From assembly GCA_963976395.1 (NCBI GenBank), contig CAXBLG010000002.1, forward strand, positions 62,001 through 126,000: DNA of 64,000 bases, read 5' to 3'. The notes below the pieces were generated by a model that saw nothing but the letters and a program-made list of their open reading frames with translations, searched no databases and had not been told where the DNA came from. This stretch comes from UBA11612 sp963976395. GTDB taxonomy: Bacteria > Pseudomonadota > Alphaproteobacteria > Rhodospirillales > Rhodospirillaceae. The position numbers were made by a program, and so were the translations under genes. Each line of letters begins with the position of its first letter. The stretch's first letter is position 1. This document shows positions 9,174 through 17,995 of this stretch, piece after piece.

Positions 9174-9554
9174 TTAAGCGTCCAGTTCAGCGACGTAGGC
9201 ATCGTAAGCCGCCTGATCCATGAGGCCGTTCAGCTCAGCCGTATCGGCAATCTTGATCTTAAAAAACCAACCGTCGCCTTGCGGGTCCGTGTTGACGGTT
9301 TCCGGCGCCTCGATCAAAGCGGCGTTTCCTTCAGTGATTGTTCCCGATACCGGCGCATAGACTTCGCTAGCGGCTTTCACCGACTCCACCACAGCGATTT
9401 CGCCGCCCGCTTTAATTTCTTTGCCGGCCTCCGGCACCTCAACAAAAACGATGTCGCCCAATTGGTTTTGCGCATACTGCGTAATGCCGACTGTGCCGAC
9501 ACCGTCCGCGACGGAGATCCACTCGTGATCTTTGCTGAAACGAATCTGACTCAT
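9174..9554 (-). CDS. gcvH: Glycine cleavage system H protein
   Basis: The lipoyl carrier of the glycine cleavage system, 126 residues. The lipoylated lysine lies in AVVESVKAASEVYAPVSG; the family also shows VGITQYAQNQLGDIVFVE and the C-terminal LMDQAAYDAYV. It carries the aminomethyl intermediate between P protein, T protein and lipoamide dehydrogenase. It lies between gcvT and gcvPA on the minus strand with short spacers. Confidence 0.98.
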   Translation of the reverse strand: MSQIRFSKDHEWISVADGVGTVGITQYAQNQLGDIVFVEVPEAGKEIKAGGEIAVVESVKAASEVYAPVSGTITEGNAALIEAPETVNTDPQGDGWFFKIKIADTAELNGLMDQAAYDAYVAELDA

Positions 9555-9572
9555 GTGGTTTCCCCCAACTCT

Positions 9573-10703
9573 CTAAGGCTTGAAATAACGGTGTGGTACG
9601 AACGGCAACTTGGCCACCTCTGCGGGCATGGGCTGTCCGCGCACAATTAAAGTGAGTGGTGTTCCGACTTTGGCGAACGGTGCCGCGACATACCCCATGG
9701 CGACAGGCCCATTCACACTGGGACCAAAGCCGCCGGAGGTAATTTCGCCGATCACATTGCCCTCGCCATCTTGGATTTCTGTATGCGCACGGGCCGGCGC
9801 GCGGCCCAGCGGCTTAATGCCGATTCGCTTTCGCGGCGCGCCAGATGTGATCTGACCAAGGATTTTGTCCGCGCCTGGAAAACCTCCTTCGGCGCGACGA
9901 CGCTTGCCGATCACCCACGTTAGCGAGGCTTCAATTGGCGTGGTGTTTATATCGATATCGCTGCCATACAGGCAAAGGCCCGCTTCAAGGCGTAGCGAAT
10001 CGCGGGCGCCTAGCCCAATCGGCTGAACTTCGGCTTGATCTAAAATCGTTTTGGCAAATTGTTCGGCAACGCCCACCGGAATTGAGATTTCGTAACCGTC
10101 CTCGCCGGTATAGCCGGATCTGAACAGACGAATAGCCGCCCCGTCCCAACTTGCCATGCGGCTGGTCATAAATTCCATGGATTCAGACTCGGGGATTAAC
10201 CGCGCAAGCACAGTCGCAGCCTTAGGGCCTTGCAAAGCCAACAGAGCCGCCGATTCGTGACGAGTGAGTTCGGCGCGTCCAGCAAGCTTGCGCGCAATAT
10301 GAGCGAAGTCGCCGTCCTTACACGCTGCATTGACGACAAGGTACAACGTGTTTTCCAAACCAGCTTCGGCCGGACACGTAACCATCAGATCATCAATAAT
10401 GCCGCCGTCGTCGTTGAGCAGCACGGTGTAGCGAATCTGCCCCGGCTCCAAGGTTTTGAGATCACCCGGCACGAGCGTTTCAAGGGCGGCGGCCACATCC
10501 TCACCTGCCAGTTTAGCTTGCCCCATATGCGAGACATCGAACAGGCCGGCCTCCGTGCGCGTCTGTAGATGCTCTTTGAGCACGCCCATTGGATAGCTTA
10601 CAGGCATGCTATAGCCCGCGAAGGGCACCATCTTTGCCCCGAGCGAACGGTGAAGCGCATCAAGTGGCGTTGTTTTTAAGAATTCCGCAGCTGTATCCGG
10701 CAC
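9573..10703 (-). CDS. gcvT: Aminomethyltransferase, T protein of the glycine cleavage system
   Basis: Tetrahydrofolate-dependent aminomethyltransferase that releases ammonia and forms methylene-THF. Family motifs include MVPFAGYSMPV, LFDVSHMGQ, the folate-binding RSGYTGEDGYEIS and GARDSLRLEAGLCLYG. The frame can start at a TTG at 10718, but the GTG at 10703 has GGAG seven bases upstream and gives a normal N-terminus, so I chose it (376 residues). First gene of the operon, directly behind the glycine riboswitch. Confidence 0.95.
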   Translation of the reverse strand: MPDTAAEFLKTTPLDALHRSLGAKMVPFAGYSMPVSYPMGVLKEHLQTRTEAGLFDVSHMGQAKLAGEDVAAALETLVPGDLKTLEPGQIRYTVLLNDDGGIIDDLMVTCPAEAGLENTLYLVVNAACKDGDFAHIARKLAGRAELTRHESAALLALQGPKAATVLARLIPESESMEFMTSRMASWDGAAIRLFRSGYTGEDGYEISIPVGVAEQFAKTILDQAEVQPIGLGARDSLRLEAGLCLYGSDIDINTTPIEASLTWVIGKRRRAEGGFPGADKILGQITSGAPRKRIGIKPLGRAPARAHTEIQDGEGNVIGEITSGGFGPSVNGPVAMGYVAAPFAKVGTPLTLIVRGQPMPAEVAKLPFVPHRYFKP

Positions 10704-10759
10704 GCCAGTTCTCCACAAAGGTTCAAAGCCGCCATGACGAAACGGACTCGGAGTCCGGC

Positions 10760-10996
10760 TGTCAGGGCGCCCTCCTCTGTCGGAAAACCTGAAAGAATCA
10801 CCGGTAATTTGGCGTAAGGGTCATATAACCCAGGGCCATCCGGCTTACATCTTCGGTGAGACAGTGACTTAAGTCGCCGCCTGCTTTCCAGAGTACCAAT
10901 CCCCAGCGGTCCTTGGGCCTGAGAGTTTCCGAGGGCGGTTGCTCCTTCGGCGCCAACATCCAAATTCGCGGTTGTTGAGCTCTTCCACTGGGGTTT
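10760..10996 (-). ncRNA. Tandem glycine riboswitch
   Basis: On the minus strand upstream of gcvT are two consecutive glycine-aptamer signatures. The first contains GCGCCGAAGGAGCAA, then ACTCTCAGGC and CTCTGGAAAGC; the second contains CACCGAAGATGTAAGCCGG, then TCTTTCAGGT and CCGACAGAGGAGGG. This is the classical two-aptamer architecture with a short linker (~10880). It should switch on the operon when glycine is in excess. The expression platform between the second aptamer and the gcvT start is short (~60 bases) and has no clear intrinsic terminator, so control may act on translation. Boundaries are approximate. Confidence 0.93.
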
Positions 10997-11073
10997 GCGG
11001 TATAGGCGGAGTCTGGCCTGAGTCGGCTTGTCGGGTCAACGGCGGATAATCCGCAGAAACCCTGCGCACAACA

Positions 11074-11628
11074 CTATCTCGCTAATTGTTGCCGATTAAA
11101 TTCCAATTGTTCGTCGCTCAATTGAAGGCCCAGATATACGTCAAAGGACGCCGCAGGCTGCTTTTCCTTGAGCGGAATCTTAATGCTCACGTTCGATTCG
11201 GTAAGGGTTTGTGGCGCTGTCGCGCCGCCCTTCAGTGAACGTTGAATTTCAAATACTCTTTTGCCATCCGGCTGGGGGAAAAACTGAGGAATAGCCGCAA
11301 AGTAATAGAACGACATCGGACCGGCCTGAGCCGCAGGACCGCTGGTTATTTGAAAATCCACATCGAGCACAACCTCGACTTCATCGTCGCTCATCGTGCA
11401 CTCGCCCTGAAAGCCGACAACCTTCACCTGGAACTCCACGTTCGACAGATCCCGGCTGGAGCCATCCTTGAACTTGGTCATGCTCGCCGTGGTGCTATCC
11501 ACGCGCACCGGCGGGCAGGGCGGCGGCGGACCATTGTTGGCGCACCCAGTTACAACGGCTGCCATAAGCAGCAAAGCGGGAATGGCGATATGGCGCGGAC
11601 GTGCGAAAAGAGTGCAGATGAATGGCAT
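11074..11628 (-). CDS. Predicted lipoprotein of unknown function
   Basis: A ~184-residue protein starting MPFICTLF, with a hydrophobic signal region (IAIPALLLMAAVVTGC) ending in a VTGC lipobox; the mature protein begins CANNGPPPPCPP. The body is a predicted beta-rich domain (FQVKVVGFQGEC, EVVLDVDFQI, FYYFAAIPQFFPQ) and resembles proteins of unknown function common in alphaproteobacteria, though I cannot name the family. The open frame extends 40 codons further upstream through a CDGSH-like remnant; the internal ATG with the signal peptide is the credible start. Confidence 0.75.
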   Translation of the reverse strand: MPFICTLFARPRHIAIPALLLMAAVVTGCANNGPPPPCPPVRVDSTTASMTKFKDGSSRDLSNVEFQVKVVGFQGECTMSDDEVEVVLDVDFQITSGPAAQAGPMSFYYFAAIPQFFPQPDGKRVFEIQRSLKGGATAPQTLTESNVSIKIPLKEKQPAASFDVYLGLQLSDEQLEFNRQQLAR

Positions 11629-11652
11629 TGGATTATATATCACTTGAAAACA

Positions 11653-11870
11653 GAGGTTTGTGTGACTGCCGTCACATAAAGGCTTGTTTGCGCTGACCTT
11701 GCAACCACGGAACCATACCCCATCCGTTTTATCAGAGGTATGGGTCATTGGACTGTGACCGGCACCTTGGATTTGCTATCAGAATGCTACTTACGGTGCC
11801 AGTTTATTGCCCAAGGCTCCGCGAGGCCAGGAATACGGCGCCGGATTATCTTGTGCCGCCCCGATTCGTA
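11653..11870 (-). pseudogene. Decayed double-CDGSH iron-sulfur protein gene
   Basis: On the minus strand, codons 11739-11653 encode DKTDGVWFRGCKVSANKPLC followed by DGSHTNL, which matches the second cluster-binding half of a two-domain CDGSH protein, except that the first ligand cysteine (C-x-C) is Arg. Upstream, in other frames and with stop codons, are fragments that fit the rest: PVTVQ, then EPW...WHRK in the place of PW-CDG-SHRK, and further up AQDNPAPYS like a CDGSH N-terminus. The gene is broken by at least two frame changes and stops. The CDGSH match of the last part is seen directly; the upstream fragments are weaker. Confidence 0.6.
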
Positions 11871-11905
11871 GCTATCTGGAGATATTGCGACCGCCCGTAT
11901 ACCAG

Positions 11906-12058
11906 GGTAGGGCCATGCGATTTTTGCTAACTCGGCCATATAATTGGCTCACCCCACAGCCGAACGCGATGGTAAAACCGAAAAATCCGCACAAGTATTT
12001 ACATAAACTGAAATTTCATCGCGGCGTGGACGAACGCGCCGCCTACAGGCTTTTCTAG
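11906..12058 (+). pseudogene. thrB: 3' remnant of homoserine kinase gene thrB
   Basis: The last ~50 codons encode a clear ThrB C-terminus: AMRFLLTRPYNWLTPQPNA, then KPKNPHKYLHKLKFHRGV, matching the LRFLLTRLYDWLN...VTPKDPLEYLRKLRFHR ending of alphaproteobacterial homoserine kinases. The stop codon is one base before rnhA, the usual thrB-rnhA arrangement in this class. Upstream of about 11900 the similarity disappears and the opposite-strand CDGSH remnant begins, so the kinase domain has been lost here. The enzyme cannot be made from this locus. Confidence 0.8.
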
Positions 12059-12059
12059 A

Positions 12060-12515
12060 ATGACAGATACTAAACAACGAATGGATATGTTCACCGATGG
12101 AGCGTGTATCGGCAACCCCGGTCCAGGCGGCTGGGCCGCGCTCTTGCGTTTTAACGGCACAGAAAAAGAAATTTCCGGTGGCGAACCTGAAACCACCAAC
12201 AATCGTATGGAGATGATGGCGGTGATCGCCGGCCTACGAACCTTGACGCGCCCCTGCCATGTGAATGTCACCACAGACAGCCAATATGTCCAAAAGGGGA
12301 TCACCGAGTGGATACACGGGTGGAAGAAGAGAGGCTGGCGCACCGCCGACAAAAAGCCCGTGAAAAACGTTGATTTATGGCAGGCTTTAGATGAAGCCCA
12401 ATCCCCGCACGAGGTGACGTGGCACTGGGTCCGCGGCCATGACGGCCATGCGGAAAACGAACGGGTCGATCAATTGGCACGCGCCGAAGCAGAAGCTCAA
12501 CGCGACCTCGCATAA
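12060..12515 (+). CDS. rnhA: Ribonuclease HI
   Basis: Cleaves RNA in RNA-DNA hybrids during replication and R-loop removal. The four catalytic acids are visible: Asp in MFTDGACIGNPGPGGWA, Glu in NNRMEMMAV, Asp in TTDSQYV and Asp in ENERVDQLA; the WHWVRGHDGH loop is the typical handle-to-active-site segment. At 151 residues it is normal length. It starts one base after the thrB remnant stop, so its original transcription would have come through thrB; the present promoter is not evident. Confidence 0.97.
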   Translation: MTDTKQRMDMFTDGACIGNPGPGGWAALLRFNGTEKEISGGEPETTNNRMEMMAVIAGLRTLTRPCHVNVTTDSQYVQKGITEWIHGWKKRGWRTADKKPVKNVDLWQALDEAQSPHEVTWHWVRGHDGHAENERVDQLARAEAEAQRDLA

Positions 12516-12627
12516 ACCAGCGAACACGAATTTCCCAAAACCCGGTATCGCAAAATTGAGACCAGCCCTTGTCAAGACTTGTGTTTATCGCGCCGCCATC
12601 CCATCTTTGGCTGTAAGGATAAGGTAG

Positions 12628-13215
12628 ATGGATACGCCGCTAGACACATTTTCTTCTGGTTATCTGGCTGGCCAATTTTTATTGGCCATGCCGAGCATGG
12701 CCGACCCGCGGTTTGAGCGATCGGTCATTTACATGTGCGCCCACTCGCCGGAAGAAGCCATGGGACTGATCATCAATAAGCCGGTCGATGACCTGAACTT
12801 TACAGACATTTTGAAACAACTGGACATCAAACCTAAGTCGCCCGCCTGCTCGGAAATATACGTGCATCGGGGCGGTCCAGTCGGCGCACGCCGCGGGTTC
12901 GTCCTGCATTCGACGGACTACCATCAAGACGACGGCACCATGAAAGTCAGCGACGATATCGCCCTGAGCGCAACCACAGAGATATTGCGTGCCATCGCCG
13001 AAGGCAGCGGCCCGGATCAGTATTTTATGGCTTTGGGCTATGCCGGATGGGGGCCAGGTCAGCTTGACGAGGAAATCAAAAACAACGCTTGGCTCAGCGT
13101 TCCTGCCGATGCCGAAATTCTTTTCGCGCGAGATTGTACGAAGAAGTGGGATTTGGCCTTAGCCAAGCTCGGCATAGCCGCACATAGCCTTTCAGGCCAG
13201 GCCGGACACGCCTAA
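12628..13215 (+). CDS. YqgE/AlgH family protein
   Basis: A 195-residue member of the YqgE/AlgH (DUF179) family, soluble cytoplasmic proteins of unknown biochemical role. Typical motifs are LAGQFLLAMPSMADPRFERS, VIYMCAHSPEEAMGLIINKP, VHRGGPVGARRGFVLH and ALGYAGWGPGQLDEEI. A ribosome binding site AAGGATAAGG precedes the ATG. It is 112 bases downstream of rnhA on the same strand and ends 13 bases from the convergent M16 peptidase. Confidence 0.93.
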   Translation: MDTPLDTFSSGYLAGQFLLAMPSMADPRFERSVIYMCAHSPEEAMGLIINKPVDDLNFTDILKQLDIKPKSPACSEIYVHRGGPVGARRGFVLHSTDYHQDDGTMKVSDDIALSATTEILRAIAEGSGPDQYFMALGYAGWGPGQLDEEIKNNAWLSVPADAEILFARDCTKKWDLALAKLGIAAHSLSGQAGHA

Positions 13216-13228
13216 CGGCGCACACACT

Positions 13229-14485
13229 CTATTGCAGCCGCGCACGAATTTCTTCGATGTTTTCCAGCTTATCAAGCTCACCGAGCGCCGCCATGGTCGG
13301 CGCACCCGAAAACACCCGGAGTGCAGCAGCCGCAATCCCGCCGGCGTCCACGTCTTCGATACGCTCGATGACTTCCTGAGTTGTCAGAGAACGACCATAG
13401 ACCAGGATTTGTCGGGCCCGCTGCGCACACCGGCTTGACGGACTTTCAAGCGACATCAAGATGCCTGCTTTTAGCTGCGCCCGTGCCCGTGCAACTTCAG
13501 CGTCCGAAACACTATCCATCGTTTTCTTGATCTCGTCGCAGAGCACTGGAATCAGCTTGGGCACATCTTCGCGGCCTGTGCCGGTATAAATGGAAAACAA
13601 CCCCGCATCGGAAAACGACTGGGCTGTGGAGAAGACGGTATAAGCCAGTCCTCGTTTTTCACGGATTTCCTGGAAGAGACGTGATGACATCCCCTCGCCC
13701 AGCAACGTCGATAAAGCTGCAAGGTTATAAAAATCCTTATCGTCAAAGGACACGCCGTTAAAGCCGAGAACAATGTGCACCTGTTCCAGCGCGCGGCGTT
13801 CCCGGAAATCGCCGCCCTTATAATGACCCGGCGTTTCATTGACCTGTGTTTTGGACGGAAGGTTCGCAAAAGCCTTGTCCACTAGCGCCACGAATGAATC
13901 ATGATCGACGGCCCCGGATGCGGACACCACCATCGCATCAGCGGCGTAATGCGCGCCCATGTAGGACTTGAGTCCCTTTGCGGTGATGGATTTGACAAGA
14001 TCTTCCTGACCCAGAACCGGCCACCCCATGGGTTGGTCTGGGAAAGCCGCAGCTTGAAAGTGATCGAAAATGATATCGTCGGGCGTATCAATGGCCTGAT
14101 AGATCTCCTGCACAACAACGTACTGTTCACGCGAGAGTTCTTCTTCATCCATGGCAGGATTGAGCAGAATATCGGTGAGGATATCCATGGCGAGCGCTGT
14201 ATCTTCTTTAAGCACTTTCGCGAAATATGCCGTGTGATCGCGGCTGGTATAGGCGTTAAGCTGGCCGCCGACATTATCCATTTCTTCGGCAATATCCTGC
14301 GCGCTGCGCCGTTCGGTTCCTTTGAACGCCATGTGCTCTAGCAAGTGAGAAATGCCGTTCACATCTGCGGTTTCATGACGAGTACCTGCCGCAACCCAAA
14401 CGCCTGCGGCTACGGTTTCCACAGAATCCATGGGATCGGTGATGACGCGCAAACCGCTGGGCAGCGTTGTAAGTTGAACGGGCAT
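13229..14485 (-). CDS. M16 family zinc peptidase (processing-peptidase-like)
   Basis: A 418-residue metallopeptidase of the pitrilysin/MPP type. The inverted zinc motif HLLEH is at residues 47-51 and the third zinc ligand Glu127 is exactly 76 residues after the motif (HxxEHx76E), so the active site is intact. The glycine-rich/R-F segment GEGMSSRLFQEIREKRGLAY, which binds substrate in active MPP subunits, is present. It is 8 bases downstream of thrC on the same strand, an arrangement seen in many alphaproteobacteria. Physiological substrate unknown. Confidence 0.94.
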   Translation of the reverse strand: MPVQLTTLPSGLRVITDPMDSVETVAAGVWVAAGTRHETADVNGISHLLEHMAFKGTERRSAQDIAEEMDNVGGQLNAYTSRDHTAYFAKVLKEDTALAMDILTDILLNPAMDEEELSREQYVVVQEIYQAIDTPDDIIFDHFQAAAFPDQPMGWPVLGQEDLVKSITAKGLKSYMGAHYAADAMVVSASGAVDHDSFVALVDKAFANLPSKTQVNETPGHYKGGDFRERRALEQVHIVLGFNGVSFDDKDFYNLAALSTLLGEGMSSRLFQEIREKRGLAYTVFSTAQSFSDAGLFSIYTGTGREDVPKLIPVLCDEIKKTMDSVSDAEVARARAQLKAGILMSLESPSSRCAQRARQILVYGRSLTTQEVIERIEDVDAGGIAAAALRVFSGAPTMAALGELDKLENIEEIRARLQ

Positions 14486-14493
14486 TGTGCTCC

Positions 14494-15888
14494 TTAAGCT
14501 CTGACGTTTTCGCGAACGTACGACTTGATGGTATCTAGATTTGAATCGAGCGTTGTAAAGCGCTCTGCCCGATTAAAGAGGTCGGCGAGTGCCGGCGGAA
14601 GCGCGGCACGAACACCGGTCGCAGCTTCAACAGCATCCGGGAATTTCGCCGGATGGGCGGTAGCCATTGTCAGGCGCGGTATAGCCGGATCAATTTGCGC
14701 TGTGCGCGCCGCATGTACGCCGACGGCGGTGTGCGGATCTATCAGGCGGCCAGTCTCCGAATAAATATCTCTCATTACACGGGTTGTTCCCGCATCATCC
14801 AGACGACGACCGATAAAGCGTTTCAAAATTTCGGCATGAGTTTCGGCCGGCACCTCATAGGTTCGGCTTTGTTTGAGTTGTTCGAGCAAACGGGCAACGG
14901 CTTCACCGTCTTGCCCCAAAGCGCCAAACAAAAGGCGTTCGAAATTCGACGAGATTTGAATGTCCATGGACGGACTAAGGGTCGGCACAACACCCTCCAT
15001 GGTCATCGCACCGGTTTCAAAATAGCGGGTCAGAATATCGTTGCTGTTCGAGCCGACTATAAAATGACTGACGGGCAAGCCCATGTGCGCCGCCACCCGG
15101 CCCGCAAACACATTGCCGAAATTTCCAGTCGGCACAGAGAACGCCACCTGCCGGTACGGCGCGCCCACATGCACGGCGGCCCAGAAATAGTACACCACCT
15201 GCGCCATAATACGCGCCCAGTTGATGGAGTTTACGGCGGACAAGTTCATCTGCGTGCGAAAGCTCTCGTCGGCGAACATCTCTTTTACGAGATTCTGGCA
15301 ATCGTCGAACGTGCCGTTGACCGCGATGTTGTGGACGTTGTCGGCCTCGACCGTTGTCATCTGCCGCCGCTGCACCTCTGACGTCCGTCCGGCGGGGTGC
15401 AGAATAAAAATATCGACCGAGTCTTTATTTTTGCAAGCTTCGATGGCCGCAGAGCCCGTATCGCCCGACGTCGCGCCAACAATAGTGATGCGCCGGCCTT
15501 TTTCTTTCAGCACCCGGTCAAACATGAGACCGACAGCCTGAAGGGCGTAATCTTTGAACGCCAGCGTCGGGCCGTGGAACAACTCGACGATCCAGTCGTT
15601 GGTCGCGAGTTGCGTCAGCGGAGCAACCGCCGTGTGCGTGAAAGAAGCGTAGGCTTTTTGGGTGAGCGCGGGCAGATCGTTTTCCAAAACCGAGCCGGCT
15701 ACAAACGGCGCCATAACGCGCGCTGCGACGGCCGGATAATCGAGACCTGCCAGAGCCGCAATCTCGGAGGCTCCTAACGTGGGCCAAACCTTGGGGACAT
15801 AAAGGCCTCCGTCGGTGGCCAATCCAGCCAAAAGGACATCGTCAAAGCCGAGCTCCGGCGCCCGGCCGCGAGTGCTGATATATCGCAA
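14494..15888 (-). CDS. thrC: Threonine synthase
   Basis: PLP enzyme converting O-phosphohomoserine to threonine. The PLP lysine is in GPTLAFKDYALQAVG; the phosphate-binding and cofactor loop GATSGDTGSAAIEAC and the SVPTGNFGNVFAG segment are clear. The frame extends to 15963, but the standard N-terminus MRYISTRG begins at the TTG at 15888, which has GGAG nine bases upstream; this gives 464 residues, the family length. Its substrate should come from ThrB, whose only visible copy here is a remnant. Confidence 0.95.
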   Translation of the reverse strand: MRYISTRGRAPELGFDDVLLAGLATDGGLYVPKVWPTLGASEIAALAGLDYPAVAARVMAPFVAGSVLENDLPALTQKAYASFTHTAVAPLTQLATNDWIVELFHGPTLAFKDYALQAVGLMFDRVLKEKGRRITIVGATSGDTGSAAIEACKNKDSVDIFILHPAGRTSEVQRRQMTTVEADNVHNIAVNGTFDDCQNLVKEMFADESFRTQMNLSAVNSINWARIMAQVVYYFWAAVHVGAPYRQVAFSVPTGNFGNVFAGRVAAHMGLPVSHFIVGSNSNDILTRYFETGAMTMEGVVPTLSPSMDIQISSNFERLLFGALGQDGEAVARLLEQLKQSRTYEVPAETHAEILKRFIGRRLDDAGTTRVMRDIYSETGRLIDPHTAVGVHAARTAQIDPAIPRLTMATAHPAKFPDAVEAATGVRAALPPALADLFNRAERFTTLDSNLDTIKSYVRENVRA

Positions 15889-16163
15889 AACGCGCTCCGA
15901 TAGATAATAGACCCATAGGGCCACAAGGCGGCGGATACTACGCGGAGGGAGAACCCCCCGCAACCAGGGGAAAAGGCTAATTTTTTGGCCTTTCTTCTCC
16001 GCAACAGCCTGTGCCGTCTCCCTCTTTGCGACTCTTTTTTGAAATCTTCAGTTGTCCTGGTCGCAGGCAATTGCACTTTTCACGCTTAGCAGTTTAGATC
16101 GTTCTTATTCGAAACAAGAACAGGGCTTGGCCTCTTGGCCCGCAAAGTCCCAACGGAGCCACC

Positions 16164-17975
16164 ATGAATCAACTCGCAATAGCGTCCCCGGCTCCGGCAG
16201 AGGGTAACATTGATCGCCCGGCGTTTAACGGAAGCCAGTTCATCAGTCATGCCAGCCTTCTGGACATCGCTTTTCAGCCCATCGTGGATATTCATACAGG
16301 CCGCGTCTTTGGCTTCGAAGCCCTGCTCCGAAACGTCCAGACCATGGGATTCACAACACCACGCGATTTCTTCGACGCCTGCCACACCTGCGGTCAGCTT
16401 ACTGTCATGGAAGAGTTCATTCTGGCCCGTGCATTTGAGAAATTTGCACAGATCCCAGGACACAAATTCCTAAAACTGTTTGTAAACGTTGATGGGCGGA
16501 CGATCGTATCCAGCGCCGGTATCGGCTCCACGCTGTCTATGTTGTGCCATCGTCATGGGCTGACTAATGCCAACGTTGCCCTTGAAGTGTCGGAACAATT
16601 CCAGTTCAGCGAATCGGCCAAAGGGCTTCAAGCATTGCTAGACCTCAAGGCGCGATTCGGCGGCCTAACTTTAGATGACTTTGGATCAGGGCACGCCAAC
16701 CTTCAGCTTTTTTACCATGTCGAACCCGCCATTTTGAAGCTGGACCGATTTATCATTTCCTTAATCGGATCCGATCCCCAAAAGGTAGTGTTTCTTCAGC
16801 ATCTGGTTCGTATGGCGCACTTGCTTGGAAGCCTTGTTGTGGCCGAGGGCGTGGAGACCCAGCGGGAATATTATGTTTGCCGCGAATTGGGGTGCGACTT
16901 AGTTCAAGGCTACGCCGTCGCCCGGCCGACAACCACTTTAAGCGATTTAGAACAGTCCTATCCAAATATCGCCAACCTCCACAACAAGGACCGACGAAAC
17001 GTTGAGTCCGACATTGGACTGATCATGAGTCAGTTAGACACGGCCGCCCCGATTCGCGTTGATCAAAGCATACAAGAGGTGCTGGACCGGTTTATGAAAG
17101 AGCGTGAACGAACATTTTTTCCCGTCGTGGACCAGGTAGGCTTCCCTGTCGGGTTAATTCACGAACGCGATTTAAAGAGTATTGTGTACTCGATGTATGG
17201 TCGTGACCTGATTCGTAATCGCCGGCAACCAAGCAGTCCGCTGGTAAAGTTCATGCGACCTTGCACAATCGCCAACGTCAACGCCTCCACAGAAAAGATT
17301 CTTGAAATATTTTCATCGCAAGCAGACTCGGATGGCGTTCTTATTGTCCAAGAAAGTCAGTACGGAGGATTTTTGCATGCCCGCTCTCTCCTAAAAATCA
17401 TCAATGAAAAAAATCTGCAACTTGCACGCGACCAGAACCCATTGACCAAGCTTCCCGGAAACATCCTTATTCAGGATTATCTGGCGAGCGCCGCCAATGA
17501 CGAAGGCGCAAAGTATCATTTCGCCTATCTCGATTTTGACTACTTCAAACCGTTCAACGACAAATTCGGATTTAGAACCGGAGATAGAGCAATCCTCATG
17601 TGCGCAGATATTCTGCGGAGCGCTTTTAATCGTGAAGGACGGTTTGTCGGCCACGTCGGCGGTGACGATTTCTTCATCGGGTTTCACGAAACAGAACGTG
17701 AAGTCGCCGTCGCCGAGGTGCGTGAAGTCGTGGAAAAGTTTAGGAGAGACGTAGAAAGCCTATACCCGGCCGAAGTCAGACGTAACGGCTACATCAAGGG
17801 CATCTCGCGAGAAGGCAAGCGGCAAAGGTTTCCGTTGTTGTCGATCAGTGGTGCTGTTCTTGAAAAATCCGCCGACAAGACCCTGCCAAGCATGGACGTA
17901 TTTAGTTCCCTGATCGCAGAGGCAAAGAAACACGCCAAGCAGTCGGAAGAGCGAATCGTCGAGGTGGAAATTTAG
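16164..17975 (+). CDS. EAL-CBS-GGDEF cyclic-di-GMP protein
   Basis: A 603-residue cytoplasmic protein with domains in the order EAL (about 30-265), a CBS pair (285-415) and GGDEF (425-595), the reverse of the common GGDEF-EAL order. The phosphodiesterase domain keeps EALLR (52-56), the DDFGSG pair (171-172), KLDR and AEGVE, so it looks active. The cyclase domain has DFDYFKPFND for metal binding and GGDDF in place of GGDEF, probably tolerated. The RxxD inhibitory site is lost (RxxR). CBS domains usually bind adenine nucleotides, suggesting energy-state control of c-di-GMP turnover. It stands alone between oppositely oriented operons. Confidence 0.9.
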   Translation: MNQLAIASPAPAEGNIDRPAFNGSQFISHASLLDIAFQPIVDIHTGRVFGFEALLRNVQTMGFTTPRDFFDACHTCGQLTVMEEFILARAFEKFAQIPGHKFLKLFVNVDGRTIVSSAGIGSTLSMLCHRHGLTNANVALEVSEQFQFSESAKGLQALLDLKARFGGLTLDDFGSGHANLQLFYHVEPAILKLDRFIISLIGSDPQKVVFLQHLVRMAHLLGSLVVAEGVETQREYYVCRELGCDLVQGYAVARPTTTLSDLEQSYPNIANLHNKDRRNVESDIGLIMSQLDTAAPIRVDQSIQEVLDRFMKERERTFFPVVDQVGFPVGLIHERDLKSIVYSMYGRDLIRNRRQPSSPLVKFMRPCTIANVNASTEKILEIFSSQADSDGVLIVQESQYGGFLHARSLLKIINEKNLQLARDQNPLTKLPGNILIQDYLASAANDEGAKYHFAYLDFDYFKPFNDKFGFRTGDRAILMCADILRSAFNREGRFVGHVGGDDFFIGFHETEREVAVAEVREVVEKFRRDVESLYPAEVRRNGYIKGISREGKRQRFPLLSISGAVLEKSADKTLPSMDVFSSLIAEAKKHAKQSEERIVEVEI

Positions 17976-17995
17976 AGCCTAAGACGTTTTAGACT

